This document shows positions 1 through 7,917 of a stretch of DNA of 64,000 bases, piece after piece. Numbering within the stretch: the stretch's first letter is position 1; the number at the start of each line of letters is the position of its first letter. Position numbers and translations under genes: made by a program. Below the pieces are notes generated by a model, which ran no database searches, was not told the origin of the DNA, and saw nothing but the letters and a program-made list of their open reading frames with translations. Source of the stretch: Octadecabacter sp. SW4 (GTDB taxonomy: Bacteria; Pseudomonadota; Alphaproteobacteria; Rhodobacterales; Rhodobacteraceae); contig NZ_CP042819.1 of NCBI RefSeq assembly GCF_008065155.1, positions 248,001 through 312,000 of the forward strand, given 5' to 3'.

Positions 1-7
1 ATCCCCT

Positions 8-52
8 CTGGTATACTAGTAGCTCATCTCAAATGCCAGTCTAGTATACTAG
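8..52. promoter_or_regulatory. paired GntR-type operator palindromes upstream of the GntR gene
   Basis: A perfect 12-bp palindrome CTAGTATACTAG lies at 41–52. A second copy, CTGGTATACTAG (11 of 12 matching), lies at 8–19, so the centres are 33 bp apart, about three helical turns. GTATAC-centred palindromes are typical of FCD-type GntR operators. Autoregulation of the gene starting at 105, and control of the genes after it, is inferred from position. Confidence 0.55.
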
Positions 53-104
53 TTTATTTCCTGATATTCAGGTATCACCGGTGGGGTCGAAAGGGTTTCT
101 AATT

Positions 105-797
105 ATGGTACAGTCAATCGCTCAAAACGAACGCCGCACGAGCGTGGATGATGTTTTTGACAATCTGCATGAGCAAATTGTGACTCTGAAGCTCAAGCCT
201 GGGGATCGTATTTCAGAGGCCGAAATAGCAGCGCAGTTTGGTGTGTCGCGGCAGCCTGTACGTGATGCTTTCAGCAGGCTGGCAAACCTGGATTTGCTTT
301 TGATCCGGCCACAGCGGGCGACCGAGGTCCGGCGGTTTTCATTGCGCCAGATCGAAAAGGCTCGGTTCATTCGGGCCGCTATTGAAAAAGAGGTATTGCG
401 CCGCGCCGCAGCCCATTGCGACAGTGCAGGCGCGGCACAGTTGAGCGATGCCTTGGCACAGCAAAAAGCAGCGGTTGCCGCCAAGGATGTTGAGCGTTTT
501 GGCAAGCTTGACTATGCCTTTCATGAGATATTGTGCGATATCGCGCATGTGGACTATGCGTTTGATGTAATCCTTGAGGAAAAGGCGAAAGTCGACCGGC
601 TCTGCATGCTGGGCATCGAAAAAGAGCAGCGCATGCCCGAACTGATCGAGGACCATAAGGCGATCGCCGACGCGATCATTTCGCATGATGCAGAGGCCGC
701 AATCGCCGCAGGTCAAAAGCACCTTTCGCGTCTTGATGGCACGATCGCGCGGATCACCGCGACGAACGCAAATTACTTTGAGAGCGCAAGCTCCTAG
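105..797 (+). CDS. GntR family transcriptional regulator with FCD domain
   Basis: DNA-binding regulator, probably a ligand-responsive repressor of the sugar-acid genes that follow. The N-terminal winged helix (about residues 10–75) contains PGDRISEAEIAAQFGVSRQP, a standard GntR recognition region. The C-terminal part (about 85–220) is an all-helical FCD domain with Asp and His residues placed as in metal/ligand-binding members (for example FHEILCDIAH). A GTG at 81 opens the same frame, but the ATG at 105 is preceded by AAAGGG at normal spacing and was chosen. Two GTATAC palindromes sit just upstream. The effector is not readable from the sequence; mannonate or a related hexuronate is a guess from the neighbours. 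Confidence 0.85.
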   Translation: MVQSIAQNERRTSVDDVFDNLHEQIVTLKLKPGDRISEAEIAAQFGVSRQPVRDAFSRLANLDLLLIRPQRATEVRRFSLRQIEKARFIRAAIEKEVLRRAAAHCDSAGAAQLSDALAQQKAAVAAKDVERFGKLDYAFHEILCDIAHVDYAFDVILEEKAKVDRLCMLGIEKEQRMPELIEDHKAIADAIISHDAEAAIAAGQKHLSRLDGTIARITATNANYFESASS

Positions 798-857
798 AAC
801 GGGTCCGGCCTATTTGATGGCCTGCCCCTAACGCGCGCCCAAATACGGAACCGGTCC

Positions 858-2231
858 ATGACCACAGCGACAGAATATGCAGAGGCTGAGGCCGGTCCCG
901 GCGCACGGCAGGTGTTTGTTCTGGCGTGGCCTATGACGCTGCGGGCGATCTTCCTTCATGGGACCGTTGTGATTGATGGCTTCCTTTTATCGTCCTTAGG
1001 GGAAGGAGCACTTGCCGCGATGGGTCTGGCGGCGGCCCTTGGCGGGATTGTGTTGGGTTTTATCTTCGCCTTCTCTCATGCAATGCAGATCCGCACCGCG
1101 CAGGCGTTCGGCGGCGGAAATCCGATTTTTCTAAAATCCGTGCTGGTTGCGGGGCTGACTGTCAGCCTCGGCATTGGCGTAGTCGGCGTTGGCATGATCC
1201 TGGTCTGGGGCGAGGTAGTGATCGCTGCACTGGCCCCATCAACCCAGATCGCCGGTCAAGCGCAGACCTATCTGTTGATCTTCACCGTTGTTATCCTTTG
1301 CGAGGCAATCGGCCAGTGTATTGCAAGTTTCTTCAATGGCTGTAGCCGCAGTAAACTGCCCCTCTACGGGTATCTGCTTTCAGTCCCTATCAACGTCACC
1401 AGCAGCATCGTCTTGATCCATGGATATTGGGGTTTCCCGGCGCTTGGCGTGGCTGGCGCCGCTCTTGGCAGCGCCATCGCGATCACCGTTCAAACCGCGT
1501 TTTGGAGCGTTCTTTTATTTCGCACGAGTGGGCACTTGCTTCGTGTCGTGGGGTGGCACCTTGATACATTTGTGTCCACCCTTAAACGGCACATTCAGTT
1601 TGCCTTGCCGATCGCTGCAACCTTTGTCAGCGCGACGCTTTCGACGCATTTGTGTTCACTGATCTACGCCAGAATGGCGCTCAACAGTTTTGCGGCGCTG
1701 ACGCTCATCGCGCCGTGGAACATGTTGGCCGGGCAAATCGCGATGCAGTGGACCCAAGCGACCGGCATCTTGGTTGCCCAATTGCTTGGCAAGCGCACCC
1801 CTGAGGACGTGCTCGACCGCTTCCTGTCGCGCGCCTGGCTTGGCGCATTTGTAGCTGCGGGCATTGTATCGGCGGCGTTTCTGATCATGGGCCTGTCGCT
1901 CGACTGGATTTACCCGAACCTTGAACGTGAGACCCGCGCGATCCTGTTTGGGTTTCTGCCGATCCTGATGGTCATCCAGTTTCCCCGCGCCACCAATGCG
2001 ATCTGTGGCAACACACTGCGTGCGGCGGGGGATACCGTGTATGTGATGCACATCTTCATCTGGTCACAGTGGGCGTTTCGCGTGCCAGCGACCGCCCTTC
2101 TTGTTCTGTATTTCGATCTGTCAGCCTTTTGGATATTGTCCCTGTTTTTGTGGGAGGAAGTCATAAAATTCCCGGCATTTCATCGTCGTCTTTGGCGTGG
2201 TGACTGGAAAAAGTTTGACGTCGCTGCATGA
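858..2231 (+). CDS. MATE family efflux transporter
   Basis: Integral inner-membrane protein of 457 residues, the usual MATE length, with about twelve hydrophobic segments in two related halves. It matches the NorM/DinF-type fold, which exports organic cations or other solutes using Na+ or H+. The segment QIRTAQAFGGGNP and the later MQWTQATGILVAQLLGKRTP correspond to equivalent loops of the two halves. The gene sits between the GntR regulator and the KduD-like gene, and its stop region overlaps the upstream reading frame of that gene, so co-transcription is likely. A MATE exporter inside a sugar-acid operon is unexpected, because such operons normally carry a TRAP or ABC importer. The substrate is unknown. 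Confidence 0.85.
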   Translation: MTTATEYAEAEAGPGARQVFVLAWPMTLRAIFLHGTVVIDGFLLSSLGEGALAAMGLAAALGGIVLGFIFAFSHAMQIRTAQAFGGGNPIFLKSVLVAGLTVSLGIGVVGVGMILVWGEVVIAALAPSTQIAGQAQTYLLIFTVVILCEAIGQCIASFFNGCSRSKLPLYGYLLSVPINVTSSIVLIHGYWGFPALGVAGAALGSAIAITVQTAFWSVLLFRTSGHLLRVVGWHLDTFVSTLKRHIQFALPIAATFVSATLSTHLCSLIYARMALNSFAALTLIAPWNMLAGQIAMQWTQATGILVAQLLGKRTPEDVLDRFLSRAWLGAFVAAGIVSAAFLIMGLSLDWIYPNLERETRAILFGFLPILMVIQFPRATNAICGNTLRAAGDTVYVMHIFIWSQWAFRVPATALLVLYFDLSAFWILSLFLWEEVIKFPAFHRRLWRGDWKKFDVAA

Positions 2232-2266
2232 CAACCGCGAAACATAACATCAAAAGAGAGAGTGCG

Positions 2267-3022
2267 ATGAACCGATTTTCTTTGAATGATACAAGGGCTT
2301 TCGTGACAGGGGCCAATACTGGCATCGGTCAGGCGATTGCCGTCGATCTGGCGCGCCACGGCTGCCACGTCATTGCGGTCGGACGCTCGCCCATGGACGA
2401 AACGCTGGCAAAGGCGGCCGCAACAGGTGGCACGGCGAGCGCCGTGCGGGCTGATTTGGGAACGGTTGCAGCCGCACAAGCCGCGTTTGAAGAGGCAGAG
2501 CAGCAATTCGGACCCATTGATACGCTGGTGAACAATGCCGGCATCATCCGCCGCAACGACAGTCTTGAGTTCACAGAAGAAGACTGGGACGCGGTCATGG
2601 ATATCAATCTGAAGGTAGTGTTCTTCCTCAGCCAGTCCTTTGCCAAGTCACGTGTCGCGAAGGGGCAGGGCGGCAGCATCATCAACATTGCCTCGCTCCT
2701 GTCATTTCAAGGCGGCATCCGTGTGCCGTCCTACACCGCATCCAAGAGCGGGGTGGCCGGGCTTACGAAAATTCTGTCTAACGAATGGGCAGCAAAAGGG
2801 ATCACAGTGAATGCGGTCGCACCGGGTTACGTCATGAGCAACAACACAACCGACCTACGCAATGATCCCGAACGCAACAAGGCGATCCTTGACCGTATTC
2901 CAATGGGTCGTTGGGCAGAACCCGAGGATATCGCTGGCGCCGTTACGTTTCTGGCAGGCCGGGCTGCGCGATATGTGACGGGTGCCACGCTGCCGGTAGA
3001 TGGCGGATGGTTAGGGCGCTAA
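2267..3022 (+). CDS. kduD: KduD-like short-chain dehydrogenase (2-deoxy-D-gluconate 3-dehydrogenase type)
   Basis: Cytosolic NAD(P)-dependent oxidoreductase of the classical SDR family, 251 residues. The cofactor motif TGANTGIG is at 14–21, NNAG at 89–92, and the catalytic Ser143, Tyr156 and Lys160 lie in IASLLSFQGG and VPSYTASKSG. The block around LSFQGGIRVPSYTASK and the C-terminal VDGGWLGR closely match KduD, which interconverts keto-deoxyuronates or oxidises 2-deoxygluconate. Next to D-mannonate dehydratase it could instead act as an SDR-type mannonate/fructuronate oxidoreductase. An upstream in-frame ATG at 2228 overlaps the MATE stop, but the ATG at 2267 has GAGAGAG at good spacing and a proper SDR N-terminus. 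Confidence 0.8.
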   Translation: MNRFSLNDTRAFVTGANTGIGQAIAVDLARHGCHVIAVGRSPMDETLAKAAATGGTASAVRADLGTVAAAQAAFEEAEQQFGPIDTLVNNAGIIRRNDSLEFTEEDWDAVMDINLKVVFFLSQSFAKSRVAKGQGGSIINIASLLSFQGGIRVPSYTASKSGVAGLTKILSNEWAAKGITVNAVAPGYVMSNNTTDLRNDPERNKAILDRIPMGRWAEPEDIAGAVTFLAGRAARYVTGATLPVDGGWLGR

Positions 3023-3026
3023 GGCC

Positions 3027-3809
3027 TTGGAAAGTAACCAAGTCTTGAGTGCGGGGACGGGGTTCACGGGAATGGGTCACGCGGCGGACATGGCGATCCT
3101 AAATGCAGGCACGAATTGGGCCGCGGCCCTGGTCGAGCTAGAGCCTGATGTTGTCCCACGCGCGATGCCGGCAGGTGCCCAATACCCTCCGATCAAACAG
3201 GGCATCGCGCAGGCGCTGATCGGGGGTGACATCCTGGACATCGCGGGGGACGTGCGCGACGATCCGGGGCGGGCGCCCAGGGTTGCCAGCGTTCATGACT
3301 TCACCAAGCGGTGCGCATTCATCCCCGAAAACCTAGATGATCCATTGCTGGAGTGGGGCGAAAGCAGTGGGGAATGGTCCTATACCGTTACTTCGCGGCA
3401 AAAGTCGGACTTGGACCCGAAGCCTGTTTTCGTCCTTTTCAAATGCGGCGGATCAACACCATGGTTTCATGACGATCATATCGTGGGCTACGGAACCAAA
3501 AGTGCGATTTATATGGAGGGGCATTACGGCGTCGGCCCCTTATCGCTGCACGATGGATCGGGTCGGCGTGAACATCCGAAGCCTTTGGATATAGCGAGTC
3601 TGGCGTATGCTGAACTGGCTGATACCGAATACCGTTGGCATGTATTAGCCGACTATTGCTTGCGCGATCTACGCGGTCAGGCAGTGCCGCCCGATCCGAC
3701 CTTCGCGCAAGGCGCACAGCACCAAGGGATCACAGCAATTTACTGCGACGCGCCGAGCTGGGCAGATGCGCCGCCCATTCACCACCACGAGAGGGGGCTA
3801 AAGCCATGA
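3027..3809 (+). CDS. probable Gfo/Idh/MocA-related protein lacking a clear Rossmann N-terminus
   Basis: A 260-residue open frame starting at TTG, five bases after the KduD-like stop, and overlapping the ManD start by ATGA, so it belongs to the operon. The C-terminal half (VGPLSLHDGSGRREHPKP, then a helix ending DLRGQAVP) resembles the end of Gfo/Idh/MocA sugar oxidoreductases. The N-terminal half has no GxGxxG nucleotide-binding motif, and the protein is about 100 residues shorter than the family norm. It may be a truncated oxidoreductase, a divergent stand-alone C-terminal domain, or an unrelated protein. The continuous frame and operon fit suggest it is still expressed. Confidence 0.4.
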   Translation: MESNQVLSAGTGFTGMGHAADMAILNAGTNWAAALVELEPDVVPRAMPAGAQYPPIKQGIAQALIGGDILDIAGDVRDDPGRAPRVASVHDFTKRCAFIPENLDDPLLEWGESSGEWSYTVTSRQKSDLDPKPVFVLFKCGGSTPWFHDDHIVGYGTKSAIYMEGHYGVGPLSLHDGSGRREHPKPLDIASLAYAELADTEYRWHVLADYCLRDLRGQAVPPDPTFAQGAQHQGITAIYCDAPSWADAPPIHHHERGLKP

Positions 3810-5032
3810 AAATTACCGACGCAAAAGTCTTTGTCGGCGGCCCGGGGAAGAATTACGTCACGCTCAAGATCATGACCGATCAGGGCATCTATGGCCTTGG
3901 CGATGCCACGCTGAACAATCGCGAAACGCTGCCTGCGGCCTATCTTCGGGATTACCTGATCCCCAACTTGATTGGCATGGACCCTCGCCAAAGCGAAGAC
4001 ATCTGGCAGTTCCTGTATCGCGGTGCCTACTTCAGGCGCGGCCCTATCGCCATGGCCGCGCTCGGTGCCATCGACATGGCCCTTTGGGACATCAAGGGCA
4101 AGCTGGCGAACATGCCGCTTTACCAGCTCTTTGGCGGCAAAAGCCGCGAAGGAGCCTTGGTCTACGCCCATGCCGCAGGTGCTGATCTGCCTGATCTGAT
4201 GGATTCAGTCGCGCGGTATCTGGACCAAGGCTATAGGGCAGTGCGGGTGCAATGCGGTATCCCGGGGATGCCAACGGCGAGCTACGCAGTGCCTGATCAG
4301 AAGGGCGCAGACAAGGATTTCATCACAGATTTTAGTGGCATTATCCCCAAGACCGAAGTCTGGGACACCGATCACTATATGCGGTACATGCCCGGCGCGC
4401 TCGCCGACATTCGCGACAGGTTCGGGCCAGAGCTTAAGATTCTCCATGACGTTCACCACCGCTTGCTGCCCCGCGAGGCGGCGGAATTTGCGAAAGCCGT
4501 CGAACCCGTGGGCCTCTATTGGCTAGAGGACCCAACGCCGGCCGAGGATCAGGACGCATTGCGTCTTGTGCGCCAGCATTCGACGACGCCAATCGCCATC
4601 GGCGAAGTTTTCAATTCGATCTGGGATTGCAACAAACTGATTGAAGACGAGTTGATCGATTTCATTCGTGTCGCGGTGACCTATGCGGGCGGAATTACCC
4701 CTGTGAAACGCATCGTCGATTTGGCGGCGCTGCATCACGTGCGCACCGGCTTTCACGGCGCACCAAGTCATTCACCTGTGTCTATGGCCGCGCAACATCA
4801 CCTCAACGCTTGGGCTCCAAATTTTGGCATTCAGGAATATCTTGTTTTGGCTACTGCGGAATGCGGCGCATTGTTCCCGTCCGATCATGTCATGGAAGAT
4901 GGGATGGTTTTTGTCAGCGACGCACCGGGCCTTGGCGTCGATTTCGACGAAATTGAAGCCGAAAAATATGAATACAAAGCGGGCAGTCACCCAATTGTCC
5001 GGCTTCAGGACGGAACGGCTTGGAACTACTGA
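3806..5032 (+). CDS. manD: D-mannonate dehydratase, enolase superfamily (ManD/RspA)
   Basis: Cytosolic Mg2+-dependent dehydratase converting D-mannonate to 2-keto-3-deoxygluconate (some relatives use D-gluconate). It has 408 residues, the normal ManD length. The N-terminal capping domain includes VTLKIMTDQGIYGLGDATLN and YRGAYFRRGP. The barrel carries likely metal ligands Asp215, Glu241 (WLEDPTPAE) and Glu267 (AIGEVFN), with Arg147, Tyr160, His217 and His318 at catalytic positions known for ManD. The ATG at 3806 overlaps the upstream stop by ATGA and gives the conserved MKITDAKV start; the longer open frame from 3635 is only upstream read-through. Whether the protein is a high-activity mannonate dehydratase or a low-activity relative cannot be told from the sequence alone. 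Confidence 0.9.
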   Translation: MKITDAKVFVGGPGKNYVTLKIMTDQGIYGLGDATLNNRETLPAAYLRDYLIPNLIGMDPRQSEDIWQFLYRGAYFRRGPIAMAALGAIDMALWDIKGKLANMPLYQLFGGKSREGALVYAHAAGADLPDLMDSVARYLDQGYRAVRVQCGIPGMPTASYAVPDQKGADKDFITDFSGIIPKTEVWDTDHYMRYMPGALADIRDRFGPELKILHDVHHRLLPREAAEFAKAVEPVGLYWLEDPTPAEDQDALRLVRQHSTTPIAIGEVFNSIWDCNKLIEDELIDFIRVAVTYAGGITPVKRIVDLAALHHVRTGFHGAPSHSPVSMAAQHHLNAWAPNFGIQEYLVLATAECGALFPSDHVMEDGMVFVSDAPGLGVDFDEIEAEKYEYKAGSHPIVRLQDGTAWNY

Positions 5033-5370
5033 TGCCGGTCTCGAGCGCATCAAAACGCGTGGGCGTGGCATGGGCTGGCGCAGGCATGATCGCAAAACCA
5101 CATTTCGGCCTTTCTGCGCTCATGGATGCGGCCCAGCTCAAGGCAATCGTTGCCACACCGCCAAACGTCCGGCATGGCGTCATTTCAGTGCTGGCTACAG
5201 CAGGCAAACGTGGTCCGCTGGAAAAACCGGTCGGGCGCAGCGTCAAAGAAGCGCAAGCGGTTGTGGAGATTTGTGAAAATGCAGGTGACGCGGTGGTAGT
5301 ATTTCAATAACGCATGCGCGCTCCCTCCATCCTGGCAGCGCAGCATATCGCGGGTGGTGCGCTTGGCCCC
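5032..5370 (+). pseudogene. truncated Gfo/Idh/MocA oxidoreductase remnant
   Basis: The frame opens with ATG overlapping the ManD stop and encodes a Gfo/Idh N-terminus: GAGMIAKPHF, then VATPPNVRHGVIS, then LEKPVGRSVKEAQAVVEI. It has three visible lesions. The stretch between LKAIVA and ATPPNV is missing about 40–50 residues compared with the family. TAA at 5308 interrupts the frame where a His would be expected (FQ-stop-RMRAPS). After the in-frame continuation ending AGGALGP near 5370, similarity stops. The C-terminal substrate domain is absent. It was once the last gene of the mannonate operon and is now non-functional. Confidence 0.7.
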
Positions 5371-5462
5371 CGGCAAGCACGGCGTATTTGCCGTCGCGTT
5401 TCTGGACGGTCAGCGGCTGAAGCAGACCCAGCACGGCAATGCTGGCCTTAAGGTGAGCAAGG
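5360..5462 (-). pseudogene. fragment of a ParB/RepB-type nuclease-domain protein
   Basis: Read on the minus strand, about 30 residues (LAHLKASIAVLGLLQPLTV followed by QKRDGKYAVLAGG) match the core of the ParB N-terminal domain, where a helix precedes GLLQPLxV and a strand ends in AGG. The match starts and ends abruptly with no start codon of its own, and similarity is lost at the Gfo/Idh remnant on the other strand. It is a relic only, probably of a plasmid-partition type protein brought in by recombination. Coordinates are approximate. Confidence 0.5.
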
Positions 5463-5544
5463 CACCGGGTGTGCCACGGTCTGTCAGGTTGGCGTCGCTT
5501 TCGGCGGCGGTGCCGTAGAACGCGATCGTCCTGGCGTCAGGCAT
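5460..5544 (-). pseudogene. possible truncated N-terminus of a small methyltransferase
   Basis: An ATG overlaps the stop of the DUF3429 gene (TGATG) and opens a frame beginning MPDARTIAFYGTAAESDANL and continuing to GTPGAL. The FY…A…L pattern resembles the first 30 residues of class I SAM-dependent methyltransferases. The expected glycine-rich SAM motif never follows, because the sequence changes into the ParB-like fragment near 5460. If the reading is right, this was the downstream partner of DUF3429, cut by the rearrangement. Evidence is thin. Confidence 0.25.
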
Positions 5545-6008
5545 CAGAAAACCACCGTCAACAGGCAAGCCACGACAACCACGGTCAGCAGCACCCGCAA
5601 ATGCATCCACCACGGAGGGGCCAATTCGTAACGCCAGAAATGCCAATCCAGAATCAGCAGCCCGAGAAAGCCGATCAGCAGGTTTGACGCCATGCTGACC
5701 GGCCCGCCGCTGATCATGAAAAACGCCCAAAGTGCGGGAATCACTGACAAAACATAGCCCGAGGCCTGCATTGTTCCGGTTGCCCGTGTGGCAAACCCCC
5801 AAAGAATGCCGGACATGAATGCAAGGATGATCGTGCCATAGCGGATCATCATTACCCGCCCGTCAGCAGGGATGATCTGCCAGTATCCGCCCGCGTTTGG
5901 GCCACTCATGCCGGTCGTCAGCCAGCCAAGATTGATCACTGCGCCCAACAGGAAGGGCAGCAGGCCCAGCAGGCCAAGGATCAGGGCAGAGCGGGGAATA
6001 TGCCTCAT
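5544..6008 (-). CDS. DUF3429 family membrane protein
   Basis: A 154-residue integral membrane protein with about five hydrophobic helices. It starts with SALILGLLGLLPFLLGA, followed by a short polar loop and GTIILAFMSGILWGFA, the hallmark of DUF3429; this family has no assigned function. It ends in a helix rich in Val and Leu. The start at 6008 overlaps the end of a short in-frame tail from upstream (ATGA). It appears intact although the sequences on both sides are gene fragments. Nothing shows its regulation. Confidence 0.75.
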   Translation of the reverse strand: MRHIPRSALILGLLGLLPFLLGAVINLGWLTTGMSGPNAGGYWQIIPADGRVMMIRYGTIILAFMSGILWGFATRATGTMQASGYVLSVIPALWAFFMISGGPVSMASNLLIGFLGLLILDWHFWRYELAPPWWMHLRVLLTVVVVACLLTVVF

Positions 6009-6077
6009 GCGCGTTTTACCGCGCCGCGGGCAATGGCGGTGACAAAGAAATGCAATGTGATCATCAGAGTGTTCCAG

Positions 6078-6266
6078 TCAGATTGGCGATGCTTTGTGCA
6101 AGGGTTTCAACGTGTTGGCGCTGTTGTTCGGGTGCAACAGAGCCTGCCGTTTGTCGGGGGTCAGGCCTCCCATGCGGCTGTCTGGAAGTGCGTCACTATA
6201 AATTCGCTCAGCCCCTTCGGAATCATGATCGAACGTCAGGCAAATCTTGTCCTTGGGTATGATCAT
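6078..6266 (-). pseudogene. truncated PhnB-like VOC-family protein remnant
   Basis: The minus-strand frame starting MIIPKDKICLTFDHDSEGAE and continuing ALPDSRMGG matches the first 35 residues of PhnB-like glyoxalase-fold proteins (pattern ICLWFD…AEEAARFY…FPDSRVG). It then diverges and stops after about 60 residues, whereas the family has about 140–160. In the adjacent frame a separate tail (SDWNTLMITLHFF, ending about 6009) leads into the DUF3429 start and may be the end of another lost gene. The whole 6009–6321 interval appears to be relic DNA. Confidence 0.5.
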
Positions 6267-6321
6267 GCAGGCTTCTGACCTCAAAGGACAAGCCAGGCGA
6301 AGGACCTGGAAATGGCGCGAT

Positions 6322-7272
6322 TCACGCAGGTTCCCGCAACACGCGCGGCACTTTGAATTCGACGTTTTCCGTGGCAGTCTCGACCATCGCGACGGTCACA
6401 TCATAGCGGTCGCGGAAGGCGTCGATCACTTCATTGATCAGCACCTCGGGGGCGCTGGCACCCGCAGTAATACCGACCGATGTGATCCCGTTCAGCGCAC
6501 GCCAGTCGATGTTTTCAGCCCGCATGACAAGTTGCGAATAGGCGCAGCCCGCCTTGCGTCCGACCTCGACCAGACGTTGCGAATTGGATGAGTTGGGGGC
6601 GCCCACCACCAGCATTGCATCGCATTTGGGTGCCATCGCCTTGACGGCCTCCTGACGGTTGGTGGTGGCGTAACAGATGTCTTCCTTGTGGGGTCCGATG
6701 ATATCAGGAAAGCGGGCATAAAGCGCGGTAACGATTTCCGCCGTGTCATCCATCGACAGGGTCGTCTGGGTCACGAAAGCAAGGCGTTCAGGGTCACGCA
6801 CGACAGCGGTTGCCACGTCCTGCACAGTTTCGACCAGCACGACCTGACCGGGTGGCAGTTGCCCCATCGTGCCGATGGTTTCGGGGTGGCCCGCATGGCC
6901 GATCATGATGATCTGAAGGCCGTTCTCGTTGTGCCGCTCGGCCTCGATATGGACCTTGCTGACCAAGGGGCAGGTGGCATCCACATAGACCATCTCACGG
7001 CGCGCGGCCTCGGCCGGGACGGCCTTGGGGACGCCGTGCGCGGAAAAGATCACGGGCCGGTCATCGGGGCATTCATCAAGCTCCTCGACGAACACGGCCC
7101 CTTTGGTGCGCAGATCATCGACCACATATTTGTTGTGCACGATTTCATGCCGCACAAAGACGGGCGCGCCCCATTTGTCCAGCGCCATTTCGACGATCTT
7201 GATGGCACGATCCACGCCCGCGCAAAACCCGCGCGGCGCGGCCAGATATAAGGTGAGGGGTGCTTTTGTCAT
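6322..7272 (-). CDS. ispH: 4-hydroxy-3-methylbut-2-enyl diphosphate reductase
   Basis: Last enzyme of the MEP isoprenoid pathway. It reduces HMBPP to IPP and DMAPP with a [4Fe-4S] cluster in the cytosol. It has 316 residues, a normal length. Cluster cysteines are visible in [11 protein letters not shown] (Cys17), DATCPLV (about 100) and [10 protein letters not shown] (about 199). Substrate-binding His residues lie in [10 protein letters not shown] and [10 protein letters not shown], and the catalytic Glu/Thr region is [10 protein letters not shown]. The SAHG motif ([11 protein letters not shown]) is also present. It is a single gene facing away from the cytochrome gene, with about 140 bp between them. 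Confidence 0.97.
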   Translation of the reverse strand: MTKAPLTLYLAAPRGFCAGVDRAIKIVEMALDKWGAPVFVRHEIVHNKYVVDDLRTKGAVFVEELDECPDDRPVIFSAHGVPKAVPAEAARREMVYVDATCPLVSKVHIEAERHNENGLQIIMIGHAGHPETIGTMGQLPPGQVVLVETVQDVATAVVRDPERLAFVTQTTLSMDDTAEIVTALYARFPDIIGPHKEDICYATTNRQEAVKAMAPKCDAMLVVGAPNSSNSQRLVEVGRKAGCAYSQLVMRAENIDWRALNGITSVGITAGASAPEVLINEVIDAFRDRYDVTVAMVETATENVEFKVPRVLREPA

Positions 7273-7410
7273 GTGGCATAGGTAGTGCCGCTGGACCGCG
7301 CCGTCCAGACCCCGAGATCACGGAGCGGTGACCTGCTTTTCAGTAAATAGATGGTGCTCGCGCTACCGGAAAATGATTATGATGATCAGGAACATGATCA
7401 AGGATGAACA

Positions 7411-7875
7411 ATGAACAGGATTCTCATTGTAGCTGCGGGCGGCGTTTCAATTGCGATTGCGATTGGCGCTTTTTTGGTCGCCGGACAGGGTGGCGCTGAC
7501 TCGAATGGGGGATTGCCCTACGATGATGCGGCCGCCGTCGCGCGCGGCGCTGCCATCTATGAGGCCAGCTGTGCGGCATGCCACGGTGCCAATCTTGAGG
7601 GGCAGGCCGAGTGGCGCACGGCCCGCACGCCCGAAGGTCGCGCGCTTGCCCCGCCCCATGACGAAGACGGCCATACCTGGCACCACCCCGACGAGCAACT
7701 GATCGAAATCACCAAAGTGGGCACGGCAGCTGTGGTCGGGAATGGCTATGAAAGCGATATGAGCGGGTTTGGTGACGTGCTGACCGACACGGAAATCCGC
7801 GAGGTTCTGGGCTATATCAAAAGCAACTGGCCCGCCGAGGTTATCGCCCAGCACAACCTGATCAACGAGCGGTGA
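7411..7875 (+). CDS. membrane-anchored class I cytochrome c
   Basis: A small c-type cytochrome of 154 residues. An N-terminal hydrophobic segment (ILIVAAGGVSIAIAIGAFLV) either anchors it in the inner membrane or acts as a signal, so the haem domain faces the periplasm. The haem-attachment site CAACH is at 54–58, and Met117 in SDMSGFGDVL is the likely distal ligand. The fold is close to the single-haem electron carriers fused to, or working with, oxidases and dehydrogenases. It is a lone gene followed directly by a strong terminator hairpin. Its redox partner is unknown. Confidence 0.85.
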   Translation: MNRILIVAAGGVSIAIAIGAFLVAGQGGADSNGGLPYDDAAAVARGAAIYEASCAACHGANLEGQAEWRTARTPEGRALAPPHDEDGHTWHHPDEQLIEITKVGTAAVVGNGYESDMSGFGDVLTDTEIREVLGYIKSNWPAEVIAQHNLINER

Positions 7876-7881
7876 CGTCAA

Positions 7882-7914
7882 AGCAAAGCCCCGCGCGATT
7901 GGCGGGGCTTTGCT
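7882..7914. terminator. bidirectional intrinsic terminator
   Basis: A perfect 13-bp inverted repeat (AGCAAAGCCCCGC / GCGGGGCTTTGCT) with a 7-base loop lies between the convergent stop codons of the cytochrome gene (7875) and the NYN-domain gene (7918). The A- and T-rich outer arms suit termination from both sides. Confidence 0.8.
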
Positions 7915-7917
7915 GGC

